Positions 33,472-42,681 of a stretch of DNA of 64,000 nt are shown here, piece after piece (the stretch's first letter is position 1; every line of letters begins with the position of its first letter). The DNA is from Streptosporangium canum (GTDB taxonomy: Bacteria > Actinomycetota > Actinomycetes > Streptosporangiales > Streptosporangiaceae). The stretch is from NCBI RefSeq assembly GCF_900113865.1, contig NZ_FOQY01000001.1, positions 318,877-382,876 on the forward strand, given 5' to 3'. A program made the translations under genes and the position numbers. Under the pieces are notes generated by a model, which was not told the DNA's origin, searched no databases, and was given only the letters and a program-made list of their open reading frames with translations.

Positions 33472-33758
33472 GGATTCACCCGTCCCTCATGCACGACCCC
33501 GCGGACTCAGGTGGTGCGCGCCCCGGATACGATGATCTTTCCGGGGATGGGCCGGACCCCCGCGATTCGCCTCCCGCACACCGTGCTCTTGCCGAGCTTT
33601 TAACGGTGCACGCGGGACGGCTCTCCCTGAGTGCTGGCTGGCAGAAGCCTGAACGTCGGCTGACAGACGAGCGATCGCCCCACATTCGGGCGATGTGTCC
33701 GGATAGGATGCTTTTTTCTGTCCCGCCCGCATCTCTCGTCACACCCGGAGCTCCCCTC
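33472..33758. promoter_or_regulatory. Divergent promoter region
   Basis: A 287-bp gap between the membrane protein (leftward) and the deacetylase (rightward), so it must serve both. It contains less GC-rich patches (acgatgatctttccgggg near 33530 and ggatgcttttttctg near 33707) but no motif I can name. Confidence 0.35.
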
Positions 33759-34631
33759 ATGAAGTCTCCTGCTCGAATGCTGCTGGCCGTCCCCTGCGCG
33801 CTGGCCCTGGTGGCCGCGCCGACCACCGCCTGGAGCGCGGACCAGCCCAAACCCACCAGCACGGCCAAGCCCACCAGCACGGCCAAAACCACCACGGCCA
33901 CGACGACGGACAAGGCCAAGTCCGCCGCCAAGGTCGCGCCGGTGGACTGCGTGAAGGTCAAGTGCATCGCGCTGACCTTCGACGACGGCCCCGGCAAGTA
34001 CGCCGACAAACTGCTCGACACCTTCAAGAAGTACAAGGCCAAGGGCACGTTCTTCCTTGAAGGCCAGTACGTGAAGTCCCGCCCGGCCTTCGCCAAGCGG
34101 ATGGCCGCCGAGGGCCACGACCTCGGCAACCACAGCTACACCCACCCGCACCTGCGGGAGGTCTCCGAGGACAAGATCCGCGAGGAACTGACCAAGACCC
34201 AGGACATCGTCAAGCAGGTCACCGGCAAGTCGCCGACCATGATCCGCCCGCCGTACGGCGAGATGGACGACCGGGTCAAGGCGATCGCGGCGGAGATGGG
34301 CATGCCGATCGTGCTGTGGAACGGCGGCTCACGTGACTGGGCGACCAAGAACGAGAAGGCCATCTACGACGAGGTGCTCAAGAACGCCAAGCGTGACGGC
34401 GTCATTCTCATGCACGACTGGGTCGAGCAGACCGTCAAGGTGATGCCCAAGCTGCTGACCGCGCTGCAGAAGCAGGGCTACCACGTCGTCGCGGTCTCCT
34501 CCCTGCGCGGCGCGAAGGACCTCAAGGCCGCCGACATCTACCCCGTCGGCAGTGAGAAGGACGAGGACTTGTCGGGTGACACGCCCGCCGAGGGCGCCGA
34601 GAGCGCCGAGTCGCCCTCCGACGGCCAGTGA
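33759..34631 (+). CDS. Secreted NodB-type polysaccharide deacetylase
   Basis: A 290-aa exported enzyme. Residues 1-26 are a signal peptide (KSPARMLLAVPCALALVAAPTTAWSA). A Lys/Thr repeat linker (PTSTAKPTSTAKTTTATTTD) probably spans or binds the wall. The NodB domain covers residues 65-250: LTFDDGPG (catalytic and metal Asp pair), GNHSYTHPHL (metal His pair), RPPYGEMDD and VILMHD. In the LWxxD-type motif the text reads VLWNGGSRDW, so the usual first Asp is absent. Likely substrates are peptidoglycan GlcNAc residues or the local glycopolymer. The ATG at 33759 (GGAG 8 nt before it) gives a good signal peptide. Its 3' end overlaps the opposing acyltransferase gene by 94 bp. Confidence 0.9.
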   Translation: MKSPARMLLAVPCALALVAAPTTAWSADQPKPTSTAKPTSTAKTTTATTTDKAKSAAKVAPVDCVKVKCIALTFDDGPGKYADKLLDTFKKYKAKGTFFLEGQYVKSRPAFAKRMAAEGHDLGNHSYTHPHLREVSEDKIREELTKTQDIVKQVTGKSPTMIRPPYGEMDDRVKAIAAEMGMPIVLWNGGSRDWATKNEKAIYDEVLKNAKRDGVILMHDWVEQTVKVMPKLLTALQKQGYHVVAVSSLRGAKDLKAADIYPVGSEKDEDLSGDTPAEGAESAESPSDGQ

Positions 34632-35806
34632 GCCACCCGCCTGCCCAGCCGCTGCATCGGCAGCTCGACGTATCGGTAGGTCAGCCAGCTCAGGCCGACC
34701 ACCACCGCGACGAAGCCCGCTGACAGCGACACCTGCACCACCGGCTGCATGGACCGGACGTCTCCCAGGAGGGAGTTCGCCAGCCTCAGCAGCGGGTGGT
34801 GCAGCAGGTAGAGCGAGTAGCTGATCAGGCCGAGCCGGACGAGGAAACCGGGCAGGCGCCGGCGGCGCAGGGCCATCGCGCCCGCGAACGTCGCCCCCGC
34901 GAGCGCCATCGTGGTGAACCACACGCCCGGCTGCACCCACCACCACCCCGCCTGGCCCGACCACACCGGGGCCAAGGCCACCAGAACGGTCGCCACGGCC
35001 ACCGGCCAGAGCCCGCCCGTGCCCTGCTCCCACCGGCGGACGGCGGTCCCGATGAACATCACCGCGAGGATCGCCGCCCCGAGCCACGGCACGAAGCTGC
35101 CGAAGATCAGCAACACCACGGACATCCCGCCGAGGACGTAGGCGGCCGCGGTCCGGAACCGGCCGCTGATCAGGCACACCATGCCGACGAGAAAGAGCAC
35201 GCCGGACACGTAGGCGGGCCAGGGGCCCTTGAGCAGCGGCGCGGACAGCACCAGCCCGGCGACGACCGCCACCGCGCCGAACCCCACCGCGAAGGTCCCG
35301 CTCCGGTGGTGCAGGCCGCGGACGAACAACGCGGTGACCAGCAGGTAGAAGACCATCTCGTAGGAGAGCGTCCACATGGTGTCGGCCAGCCCGCCCAGGT
35401 GGACCACGTCCAGCAACATCGTGACGTGCGCGGACACGGCCGACAGGTCACGGGGGACCTGCTCGCGGACCGGTGTCCAGAAGGCCATGAGCAGGACGGA
35501 GGCCGCGACCAGCAGATAGATCGGGTAGAGCCGGAAGATCCGGCTGATCCAGAAGGCGCGGACGTCGCCGCGCCCCTCCAGCGAGACCGGGATGATGTAG
35601 CCGCTGACCAGGAAGAAGACCAGGACGCCGTACATGCCGAGGTTGAACCAGTACGGCCGGAGGGCGGGCATGAACCAGGGCAGCAGATGTTCCAGCAGCA
35701 CCGCGACGGCACCGAGTCCGCGCAGGGCGTCCAGCCAGGCCAGCCGGCCGGCGGGAGTGGCCGTGGAAGATCTGGCATCGATGACTGTCGGGGGCACCCG
35801 CCCCAA
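34538..35806 (-). CDS. Acyltransferase 3 family membrane protein
   Basis: A 422-aa integral membrane O-acyltransferase with about ten helices. RLAWLDALRGLGAVAVLLEH holds the family's R/K-x10-H motif, and FFLVSGYIIPVSL and RIFRLYPIYLL follow. Such enzymes acetylate surface polysaccharides, peptidoglycan or antibiotics. The polar C-terminal tail (SALSAPSAGVSPDKSSSFSL) is encoded opposite the end of the deacetylase. The frame opens at a TTG (35806); a GTG at 35797 is an equally good start. A link to the wall-polymer genes is plausible. Confidence 0.85.
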   Translation of the reverse strand: MGRVPPTVIDARSSTATPAGRLAWLDALRGLGAVAVLLEHLLPWFMPALRPYWFNLGMYGVLVFFLVSGYIIPVSLEGRGDVRAFWISRIFRLYPIYLLVAASVLLMAFWTPVREQVPRDLSAVSAHVTMLLDVVHLGGLADTMWTLSYEMVFYLLVTALFVRGLHHRSGTFAVGFGAVAVVAGLVLSAPLLKGPWPAYVSGVLFLVGMVCLISGRFRTAAAYVLGGMSVVLLIFGSFVPWLGAAILAVMFIGTAVRRWEQGTGGLWPVAVATVLVALAPVWSGQAGWWWVQPGVWFTTMALAGATFAGAMALRRRRLPGFLVRLGLISYSLYLLHHPLLRLANSLLGDVRSMQPVVQVSLSAGFVAVVVGLSWLTYRYVELPMQRLGRRVAHWPSEGDSALSAPSAGVSPDKSSSFSLPTG

Positions 35807-36075
35807 CTTACCTGGACAGAAATAGTGAAACCGGCCTAACGGCTATCTATCCCGATACGGACCCTCTTCCCACCGCGCAATGGACAGACCACAACTCCGG
35901 CGGTCACGCACGGGGCCGTCCCCCGCCGAAACGACCGGCGGGTAAGGAACGGAGCACCCCAGCCGACCTATAACGGGTCCCGGAAGTACCGGTGGATGAC
36001 GGATTCCCCGGCCCGCCGATCTCCGTAACTTTATGACCTGCAGGAACAACCGCAGGAAACAAGGAGACGAGCGAC

Positions 36076-36444
36076 ATGAACGACACCGCCAAGCTGGTCG
36101 AGCGCTACCTGGCCACCTGGAACATCACCGACGCCGCCGAGCGCCGCGCGGAGATCGACGCCATCTGGGCCGAGGACGCCCGCTATGTCGACCCCCTGGT
36201 CGACGCCGCGGGCCGCGACGCGATCGACGCCACCATCGCCGCCGTCCAGCAGCAGTTCCCCGGTCTGGTGTTCACCCCGGGCGGCGACGTCGACGCCCAC
36301 CACGACCTGGCCCGCTTCACCTGGAACCTCGGCCCCGAAGGCGGCGAGGCCATCGTGGTCGGCTTCGACGTCGCGGTCCTGACCGAGGACGGCCGCATCC
36401 GGACCGTTCACGGCTTCCTCGACCAGGTCCCCGCCGGCCTCTGA
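36076..36444 (+). CDS. SnoaL/NTF2-like protein
   Basis: A 122-aa cone-fold protein: LVERYLATWNITDAAERRAEIDAIWAED, then YVDPLVDAAGRDAIDATIAAV and a beta-rich end (RFTWNLGPEGGEAIVVGFDVAV). The SnoaL-like family includes small cyclases, isomerases and uncharacterised ligand-binding proteins; no function can be fixed. AAGGAG lies 10 nt before the ATG. It is followed 44 bp later by a small membrane protein, probably in one transcript. The 269-bp region in front (35807-36075) is AT-richer than average and should hold the promoter. Confidence 0.8.
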   Translation: MNDTAKLVERYLATWNITDAAERRAEIDAIWAEDARYVDPLVDAAGRDAIDATIAAVQQQFPGLVFTPGGDVDAHHDLARFTWNLGPEGGEAIVVGFDVAVLTEDGRIRTVHGFLDQVPAGL

Positions 36445-36488
36445 GCGCCGGCCCCACCCCGTCCGCCCATCCGGAAAGGCTCTTCGAG

Positions 36489-36896
36489 ATGACCGCCGTC
36501 GCCGCCGTCCCCACCACCGACCCCTACCGGCTCGTGCGCCTGGCCCTGCGCCTGGACGCCGTCGTCACCACCGTCAACGGCCTCGCCTACCTCGCCCTGG
36601 CCGCTCCGATCAACGACCTGCTCGGGCTGCCGGTCGCCCTCCAGTACGGCATCGGCGCGTTCCTCACCGTGTACGGCGTCGCGGTCTGGCTGATCGCACG
36701 GCCGGCCGTGGTCAACCGGACCGCCGTCCTGGCGGCCGTCACCCTCAACGCCCTGTGGACCGTGGCCAGCGTCGCCGAACTGGTGGCCGGCGGCCTGGAG
36801 GCCACCACCCTCGGCGCCGTCTGGGTCGTCATGCAGGCGGCCGTCGTCGGCGGCTTCGCCGCCCTGCAGTGGCTCGGCCTCCGCAAGGCCGGGTGA
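36489..36896 (+). CDS. Small four-helix membrane protein
   Basis: A 135-aa protein with four hydrophobic helices (for example TTVNGLAYLALAAPINDLLGL, GIGAFLTVYGVAVWLIA, AVLAAVTLNALWTVASVAELV, LGAVWVVMQAAVVGGFAALQ). Similar small proteins are common next to SnoaL-like or oxidoreductase genes in actinomycetes, but their function is unknown. The ATG at 36489 with AAAGG 9 nt upstream is the natural start; the frame runs open further upstream without a start signal. Confidence 0.75.
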   Translation: MTAVAAVPTTDPYRLVRLALRLDAVVTTVNGLAYLALAAPINDLLGLPVALQYGIGAFLTVYGVAVWLIARPAVVNRTAVLAAVTLNALWTVASVAELVAGGLEATTLGAVWVVMQAAVVGGFAALQWLGLRKAG

Positions 36897-36905
36897 GGAC
36901 GGAGA

Positions 36906-36947
36906 ACGGCGCGGCCCCCGGAGATCGATCTCCGGGGGCCGCGCCGT
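36906..36947. terminator. 42-bp perfect palindrome between convergent genes
   Basis: A perfectly self-complementary 42-bp sequence centred on GATCGATC (36923-36930), with no loop. It lies 10 bp behind one stop and 10 bp before the guaA stop, so it should stop transcription in both directions. Confidence 0.75.
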
Positions 36948-36956
36948 CGGTCCTGC

Positions 36957-38507
36957 CTACTCCCACTCGATGGTGCCCGGGGGCTTGCTGGTCACGTCGA
37001 GCACCACGCGGTTGACCTCGCGGACCTCGTTGGTGATCCGGGTGGAGATGCGGGCGAGCACGTCGTAGGGGACGCGGGACCAGTCGGCGGTCATGGCGTC
37101 CTCGCTGGAGACCGGGCGCAGGACGATCGGGTGGCCGTAGGTGCGGCCGTCGCCCTGGACGCCCACCGAGCGGACGTCGGCGAGCAGGACGACCGGGCAC
37201 TGCCAGATGTCCCGGTCGAGACCGGCGCGGGAGAGCTCCTCACGGGCGATGGCGTCGGCCTCGCGGAGGATCTCCAGGCGGTCGCGGGTGACCGCGCCGA
37301 CGATCCGGATGCCCAGGCCGGGACCGGGGAACGGCTGGCGCCAGACCATCGCGGCCGGCAGGCCGAGCTCCTCGCCGGCGCGGCGGACCTCGTCCTTGAA
37401 CAGCGCGCGCAACGGCTCGACCAGGGAGAACCGCAGGTCGTCGGGGAGGCCGCCGACGTTGTGGTGCGACTTGATGTTGGCGGTGCCGGTGCCGCCGCCG
37501 GACTCGACCACGTCGGGGTAGAGCGTGCCCTGGACGAGGAAGTCGACCGGGCCGTCGGCGATGATGGCGCGCTGCTCGTCCTCGAAGACCCGGATGAACT
37601 CGCGGCCGATGATCTTACGCTTCTCCTCCGGGTCGGTGACCCCGTCGAGCGCCTTGAGGAAGCGCTCCTGGGCGTCCACCACGCGGAGCCGGACGCCGGT
37701 GACGGCCACGAAGTCACGCTCGACCTGCTCGGCCTCGCCCTTGCGCAGCAGCCCGTGGTCGACGAACACGCAGGTCAGACGGTCACCGATGGCGCGCTGC
37801 ACCATGGCGGCGGCGACCGCGGAGTCCACTCCGCCGGAGAGCGCGCAGATGGCGCGGCCCTCCGGGCCGATCTGGGCGCGGACCGCCTCGACGGCGTCCT
37901 CGACGATGTTGAGCATCGTCCAGGAGGGACGGCAGCCCGCCGCGTCGAGGAAGTGCTTCAGCACGGTCTGGCCGTGCTCGGAGTGGAGGACCTCGGGGTG
38001 GAACTGCACGCCGTACAGGCCCTTGCCGGGGTGCTCGAAGGCGGCGACCGGCGTCTCGGAGGTCGCGGCGGTGACGAGGAAGTCCTCGGGGGCGGCGGCG
38101 ACGCTGTCGCCGTGGGACATCCAGACCGACTGCTTGGCGGGCAGCCCCGAGAACAGGACGCCCTCCTGGGTCACCTCCAGCTGGGTGCCGCCGTACTCCG
38201 CGATGCCGGTCCTGGCCACCTGACCGCCGAGGGCCTGGGCCATGACCTGGAAGCCGTAGCAGATCCCGAAGGTCGGCACCCCGGTCTCGAACAGGCCGGC
38301 GGGCGCGGCGGGGGCGCCTTCGGCGTAGACCGACGAGGGGCCGCCGGACAGGATGATGGCCTTGGGCTTCTTGGCCAGCATCTCCTCCACCGGCATCGTC
38401 GACGGGACGATCTCGGAGTAGACGTGGCATTCACGCACCCGTCGCGCGATCAGCTGCGCGTACTGCGCACCGAAGTCGACGACCAGGACCGTGTCGAACT
38501 CAGACAC
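36957..38507 (-). CDS. guaA: GMP synthase (glutamine-hydrolysing)
   Basis: A 516-aa enzyme converting XMP to GMP. The class I amidotransferase domain has [16 protein letters not shown] at the start, the catalytic Cys83 in [12 protein letters not shown], and the His-Glu pair in GVQFHPEV. The ATP pyrophosphatase domain has the P-loop SGGVDS at residues 224-229. The C-terminal dimer domain ends with the conserved [10 protein letters not shown] chose the GTG at 38507, where GGGGG precedes by 6 nt and the protein starts like other GuaA. The 272-bp region upstream (38508-38779) holds a small perfect hairpin (38647-38663) and no purine-riboswitch fold I can recognise. Confidence 0.97.
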   Translation of the reverse strand: MSEFDTVLVVDFGAQYAQLIARRVRECHVYSEIVPSTMPVEEMLAKKPKAIILSGGPSSVYAEGAPAAPAGLFETGVPTFGICYGFQVMAQALGGQVARTGIAEYGGTQLEVTQEGVLFSGLPAKQSVWMSHGDSVAAAPEDFLVTAATSETPVAAFEHPGKGLYGVQFHPEVLHSEHGQTVLKHFLDAAGCRPSWTMLNIVEDAVEAVRAQIGPEGRAICALSGGVDSAVAAAMVQRAIGDRLTCVFVDHGLLRKGEAEQVERDFVAVTGVRLRVVDAQERFLKALDGVTDPEEKRKIIGREFIRVFEDEQRAIIADGPVDFLVQGTLYPDVVESGGGTGTANIKSHHNVGGLPDDLRFSLVEPLRALFKDEVRRAGEELGLPAAMVWRQPFPGPGLGIRIVGAVTRDRLEILREADAIAREELSRAGLDRDIWQCPVVLLADVRSVGVQGDGRTYGHPIVLRPVSSEDAMTADWSRVPYDVLARISTRITNEVREVNRVVLDVTSKPPGTIEWE

Positions 38508-38779
38508 CAAGACCCCCAAAGGAAACACAGCGGTGCATCCAGTCTATCGGCGCCTGTCAGCATCGTTACTCGTAGGTGCGAAACGTGGGTGGAACGCCCG
38601 GTCCGTCCCCGTCCCGGGAGGCCTCGGCCATAGGTTCCCGATGAGCGATGAGGCGTCCTCATCACCGAGGGCCACATGGCCGAACGGGTCATCGTTGTCG
38701 CCGGCTGCGTCATACGCCGCAGGACGACGGCTTCGCGGCGCCAGCCTCTGCGGGGACCAGGACGGGCCGTGTCACGCTG

Positions 38780-39610
38780 TCAGCTGTGGTGGCCGCGTTC
38801 CTCGGCGAGGCGGTGCGGCACCCGCGCCAGCCGTAGGAAGGTCACCAGCCCGACACCGCCGACGAGGTTGCCCATGACGGCCCAGCCCAACGCCGCCAAC
38901 CAGTCCAGGTAGCCGAACGGAGCCTGGCCGGTGATCAGGGCAGTGAACATCAGGATCGAGTCCAGCACGCTGTGGAACAGCTGACCGCCGGCCAGCAGAG
39001 CACCGAACAACACGGCGGGCACCAACCGGACCCCGAGATTGTCGGTGGCGTGCTGCATCCGGGTCATCAACGTGATCACCATGCCGGCCAGCACCGCGAG
39101 AGAGAACGAATGCAGGTTCATCCCCAGATCCGCGAAGTGGGTGCCGGCCTCCACAGCGGTCGGATGCAGCCGGGGAAAGGCCTGCATGATCAACCAGGCG
39201 ATTCCCCACCCGCCGATCAGGTTGGCCACCAGCGACACCGCCCACAACCTGGCCAGTCCGCCCACAGATCCATGCCGGGCCGCGACCGCGGCCACCGGTA
39301 CCAGGAAGTTTTCAGTGAACAACTCGCTACGGGCCAGCAACAGCGCGACGAAACCGATACTGAACGCCAGTCCGGCCAGAATCGCCGACCCGGTCTCCTC
39401 CTTGACCAGCAGGTACGCCAACACCCCAGTGCCGACATCGATCCCACCGAGCAGGCCGGTCACCACCAACGTCGACCACGGCCGCGCCAACCGCCCCGAA
39501 CCCTCACTGACCAGACGGTCGAAGGCATCCTCAAGATCGGGCTCCGGCTCCACCGGGGGCTGCGTCAGCCCGTCACCATGACGGTAACCGGACTCCGAGG
39601 ACTCACTCAC
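38780..39610 (-). CDS. Formate/nitrite transporter (FNT) family channel
   Basis: A 276-aa membrane protein with six helices of the FNT fold: STLVVTGLLGGIDVGTGVLAYLL, SELFTENFLVPVAAV (the FTxN-type motif of the first broken helix), NLIGGWGIAWLI and NLVGGVGLVTFL. FNT channels pass small monovalent anions such as formate, nitrite or hydrosulfide. The N-terminus is a charged tail of about 45 residues. I chose the GTG at 39610; the frame opens at a TTG (39661) without a ribosome site. Codon usage is slightly less GC-extreme than in the neighbours, and a transposase remnant lies just upstream, both hinting at acquisition. Confidence 0.85.
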   Translation of the reverse strand: MSESSESGYRHGDGLTQPPVEPEPDLEDAFDRLVSEGSGRLARPWSTLVVTGLLGGIDVGTGVLAYLLVKEETGSAILAGLAFSIGFVALLLARSELFTENFLVPVAAVAARHGSVGGLARLWAVSLVANLIGGWGIAWLIMQAFPRLHPTAVEAGTHFADLGMNLHSFSLAVLAGMVITLMTRMQHATDNLGVRLVPAVLFGALLAGGQLFHSVLDSILMFTALITGQAPFGYLDWLAALGWAVMGNLVGGVGLVTFLRLARVPHRLAEERGHHS

Positions 39611-39739
39611 CGAGACGTCATGCCCCTTGCGGCAGCCGCTACTCCTCGCGCATGAGGACAAGCGCGCAATGTGGCATCTAGAAACCCACTGAAGATCTTG
39701 TTGTGTTGCCTCCCGGTCGAGGGCGTAGCCGCCCTGTTC

Positions 39740-40210
39740 CTATACGGGGGCAGGGGCCAGTGCCCAGGTGTCGTTCGGGTGGGTGAGGCCGAGGTTGATC
39801 AGGGCGCGCAGGTTGAGGGCGGCGGCGCGGGTGTGGAGCCAGGCGTTGTTCTTGATGGTGCCGAGGTGGTGCAGCGGGAGCGCAGCGGGCAGGGCGTGCA
39901 GGGTTTCTTGAACTGGGCGATGCGGGCGCCGTTGGGTTGCAGGCGGCCCAGCGCTGTGGTGTGCCCGGCGTCGGTCAGCGCCCGGCGGGCCTGGCCGGTG
40001 CCGTAGGCGGCATCCCCCAGCACGGTGACCGGTCCGTTCTCGCCGGCCGGCAGATCGGCGGCGACGGCGGCCTCGTGGTGGTCGGCGCCGGTGCCGGGCC
40101 GCAGCGCGACTCCCGGCAGGTGGCCCACACATCCGGCCCGACCAGCTCTCCAGTCCATTGACCCTGCATAACAACCAGTCTGGCCCCGCCATCATTTGCG
40201 GCGAAACCAA
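39740..40210 (-). pseudogene. Decayed IS1182-like transposase
   Basis: Two minus-strand frames together give the end of a DDE transposase of the IS1182 type. One frame has GADHHEAAVAADLPAGENGPVTVLGDAAYGTGQARRALTDAGH, where VLGDAAYG carries the second catalytic Asp, and PCPLRSRCTT. The last piece, IKNNAWLHTRAAALNLRALINLGLTH, continues in another frame, so there is at least one frameshift. The N-terminal half with the first Asp is missing. I saw no intact terminal inverted repeats. Confidence 0.7.
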
Positions 40211-40233
40211 CCCCCAACATCTTCAGTGATCTT

Positions 40234-41754
40234 CTAGGCCCGGAGCGCGTGGCCGAGCAGGCCCAGGGGCGGGGAGCCGAGGTCGAGCATGGCCGTGTGG
40301 AAGCGCTTGAGGGTGAATCCGGCGCCCCACTCGGCCCTGGCCCGCTCGCGCAGGTCGAGGATCTCCAGCTTGCCCCAGGTGTAGCGGCCGTAGGTCGGGT
40401 CGAAGGTGGCCCGCGCCGCCTCCGACAGGGCCGCGGGGCCGGCGATGTGGGTGTCGGCCTCGAAGCGCCGGGCGCCCTCCTCGACGGTCATCGTCCCGGT
40501 GTGCACGCCGATGGCGCAGGCCAGGCGGGTCACCCGGATCAGCGCCTCCAGCCACACGCCGATCTCGAAGCGCGGGTCGTCGGGCGCGAAGCCCTCCTCG
40601 ACGCAGAGCTCCTCGGCGTAGTGCGCCCACCCCTCGGCGAACGCCATGGACATCAGCGTCCGCCGCACGTCGGAGGGGGCGTGGCGGAGGGCGCGGCCGT
40701 GGGAGAAGTGCCCGGGGGCGACCTCGTGCACGTTGATCGCGGGCAGGGTGGTCTCGCTGAAGACCTCCAGCCACTCCTCGATGTCGCGCTCCGGCCAGGA
40801 GGGATCGGGCGGGGTGATGTGATACCAGGACGGGCCGTCGGGCTCGCCGGGCGCCGACCAGCTCATCATCGCCATGGCCCACCGGCGCGACTCCGGTGCG
40901 AGACCGACCAGGCACTCGCCGTCGTGGTAGGGCACCAGGTCCTTCTCGCGGGTGAAGGCGATCGCCCGCTCGGTGCCGGTCCTGGCGGCGTCGATCACGC
41001 CGTCGACGCCGGGGTGCTGCCTGACCAGCTCGCGCGAGACCTCCAGCGGTGACCGGCCGGCCGAGCCCAGCCTGGCGCAGGCCTCGGTCAGCCGGGCCAT
41101 GAGCCGGTCGCGTTCGGCGTCGGCCCGCTCGGCGAGCCGGCCCAGATCCACCGCGAGGCCGTCGCCCGCGCTCATCAGCCGGGTCAGCCCTCCGGCGCCG
41201 AGGGCCGCCTCCGGGTCGCCGGTGCGCGCGGCCTCCTCGACGTGCTCCACCAGGCGGGCGTGGGCCTTGAGCGCCGCCTCGCGCACGGACTCCTCCGCGT
41301 CCGCCGGAACCCCGGCCGCCAAGCCGCGCACGGCTCCGAGCAGCGCGCTCGCGACGGGGGCGCTGAGACGGTCGAGCGAGGCGATCGCGTTCTCCACGGC
41401 CTCCGGCCACCGGGCGAGATGGGCGTGCTTGGCGGCGGCCCGCTCGGCCTCGGGGGCGTAGTCACGGTCGTAGGTGGCGAGGTCGAGGTTGTTCGCGTGT
41501 TCGAGCGGGCTGCCGCGGTGCAGCTCCAGCTCGCCGAACCGGACCCGGGTGGCCTCCTCGAAGATCTGCAGGTGCGCCGCGTCGTAGGGGTCGGCGGGCG
41601 GCGTCCCCCCGCCGAGTGCGGCCAGTCCCGCGCGTACGCCCTCGGGTGAGAGGTCCTGGATCCGGCCGTCGTACTCGTGCCGTCCGGCCATCTCCCGGAC
41701 ATCGGCGACGGCCAGGTCACACACCGCGCGGAGGCGGCTGTCGAGTTCGGTCAT
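40234..41754 (-). CDS. DUF885 family putative metallopeptidase
   Basis: A 506-aa DUF885 protein. The key feature is NVHEVAPGHFSH with His343-Glu344 in an HExxPGH pattern that resembles a zinc-peptidase helix. A second block, FAEGWAHYAEELCVEEG, probably supplies another Glu ligand. No signal peptide or membrane helix, so cytosolic. Many DUF885 members are annotated as peptidases, but substrates are not known. ATG at 41754; the gene is divergent from the GNAT gene across a 169-bp gap. Confidence 0.85.
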   Translation of the reverse strand: MTELDSRLRAVCDLAVADVREMAGRHEYDGRIQDLSPEGVRAGLAALGGGTPPADPYDAAHLQIFEEATRVRFGELELHRGSPLEHANNLDLATYDRDYAPEAERAAAKHAHLARWPEAVENAIASLDRLSAPVASALLGAVRGLAAGVPADAEESVREAALKAHARLVEHVEEAARTGDPEAALGAGGLTRLMSAGDGLAVDLGRLAERADAERDRLMARLTEACARLGSAGRSPLEVSRELVRQHPGVDGVIDAARTGTERAIAFTREKDLVPYHDGECLVGLAPESRRWAMAMMSWSAPGEPDGPSWYHITPPDPSWPERDIEEWLEVFSETTLPAINVHEVAPGHFSHGRALRHAPSDVRRTLMSMAFAEGWAHYAEELCVEEGFAPDDPRFEIGVWLEALIRVTRLACAIGVHTGTMTVEEGARRFEADTHIAGPAALSEAARATFDPTYGRYTWGKLEILDLRERARAEWGAGFTLKRFHTAMLDLGSPPLGLLGHALRA

Positions 41755-41923
41755 GACCGCGACGCTATATCAGGACACGCCCGGGTGATCGGACCGGACG
41801 CGTCCCGGCGGAACGGCTCCCTCCGGCCGCCGCCGAGTCCCGTCACCGCGGGGACGCCCCCCCGGCTCCGGCATCCACTGAAAACGGGTCGTACCAGTCC
41901 GGCATCGGTGGAACGATGACCGG

Positions 41924-42667
41924 GTGTCCGTCCGCATCACCACTCTCGCCGAACGTCCGGAACTCACCGGACAGCTGTGGGCCATGGACAGCTCGTGGCC
42001 CGAGTTCATGTTCCACGACCCGATGGCGGCCCTCTACTTCGAAGTCTGCACGACGGTCTATCCGGAGTTCGTCCTGGTCGCCGACGACGACGCCGCCCCG
42101 GGCCGCCTGGTCGCCAAGGGCCTCAGCGTCCCCTTCGCCTGGAAGCACGAGGACCTGCCCGACGACGGCTGGGACGCGGCGGTCCTGTCGTCGTGGCACA
42201 CCCGGCGGACCGGTGAGAAACCCACCGCGGTCTCCGCGCTGGAGATCACCATCCGGCCCGACCACATCGGCTCCGGGCTGTCGCCCCTCATGCTGGGGGC
42301 CATCCGGGACAACGCCGCCCGCCTGGGGTTCGGTGAGCTGCTCGCCCCGGTACGGCCCAACGCCAAGCACCTGGAGCCGCGCACCCCGATGGCCGAGTAC
42401 GCCGCGCTGACCCGGTCCGACGGCCTGCCGGCCGATCCGTGGCTACGGGTCCACGTGCGCGCGGGCGGCACGATCGCGAAGGTGGCGCCCCGCTCGATGA
42501 CGGTGGCCGGCACGCTCGCCGAGTGGCGGAAGTGGTCCGGCTGCGCCTTCGACGAGAGCGGCCCGGTCGAGGTGCCCGGAGCCCTGGTCCCGGTCCACTG
42601 CGACGTCGACCAGGACCACGCCGTCTACGTCGAGCCCAACGTCTGGGTCCGCCACCGGCTGACCTGA
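41924..42667 (+). CDS. GNAT-fold acetyltransferase-like protein
   Basis: A 247-aa protein with a GNAT-like core: ALEITIRPDHIGSGLSPLMLGAIRDNAARLGFGELLAPVRPN contains the acyl-CoA-binding turn (IGSGLS in place of the usual R/QxxGxG/A). The C-terminal 80 residues (WLRVHVRAGGTIAKVAPRSMTV) are a conserved extra part of this actinobacterial group. Acceptor unknown. GTG start; ribosome site weak. Its stop and that of the decarboxylase gene face each other only 14 bp apart. Confidence 0.75.
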   Translation: MSVRITTLAERPELTGQLWAMDSSWPEFMFHDPMAALYFEVCTTVYPEFVLVADDDAAPGRLVAKGLSVPFAWKHEDLPDDGWDAAVLSSWHTRRTGEKPTAVSALEITIRPDHIGSGLSPLMLGAIRDNAARLGFGELLAPVRPNAKHLEPRTPMAEYAALTRSDGLPADPWLRVHVRAGGTIAKVAPRSMTVAGTLAEWRKWSGCAFDESGPVEVPGALVPVHCDVDQDHAVYVEPNVWVRHRLT

Positions 42668-42681
42668 CGGGCCCGCCCCCG

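Noticed and set aside
38508-38779. Possible purine riboswitch upstream of guaA
   Set aside because: Only a short GATGAGG/CCTCATC hairpin is present; no purine or PRPP aptamer core could be recognised.
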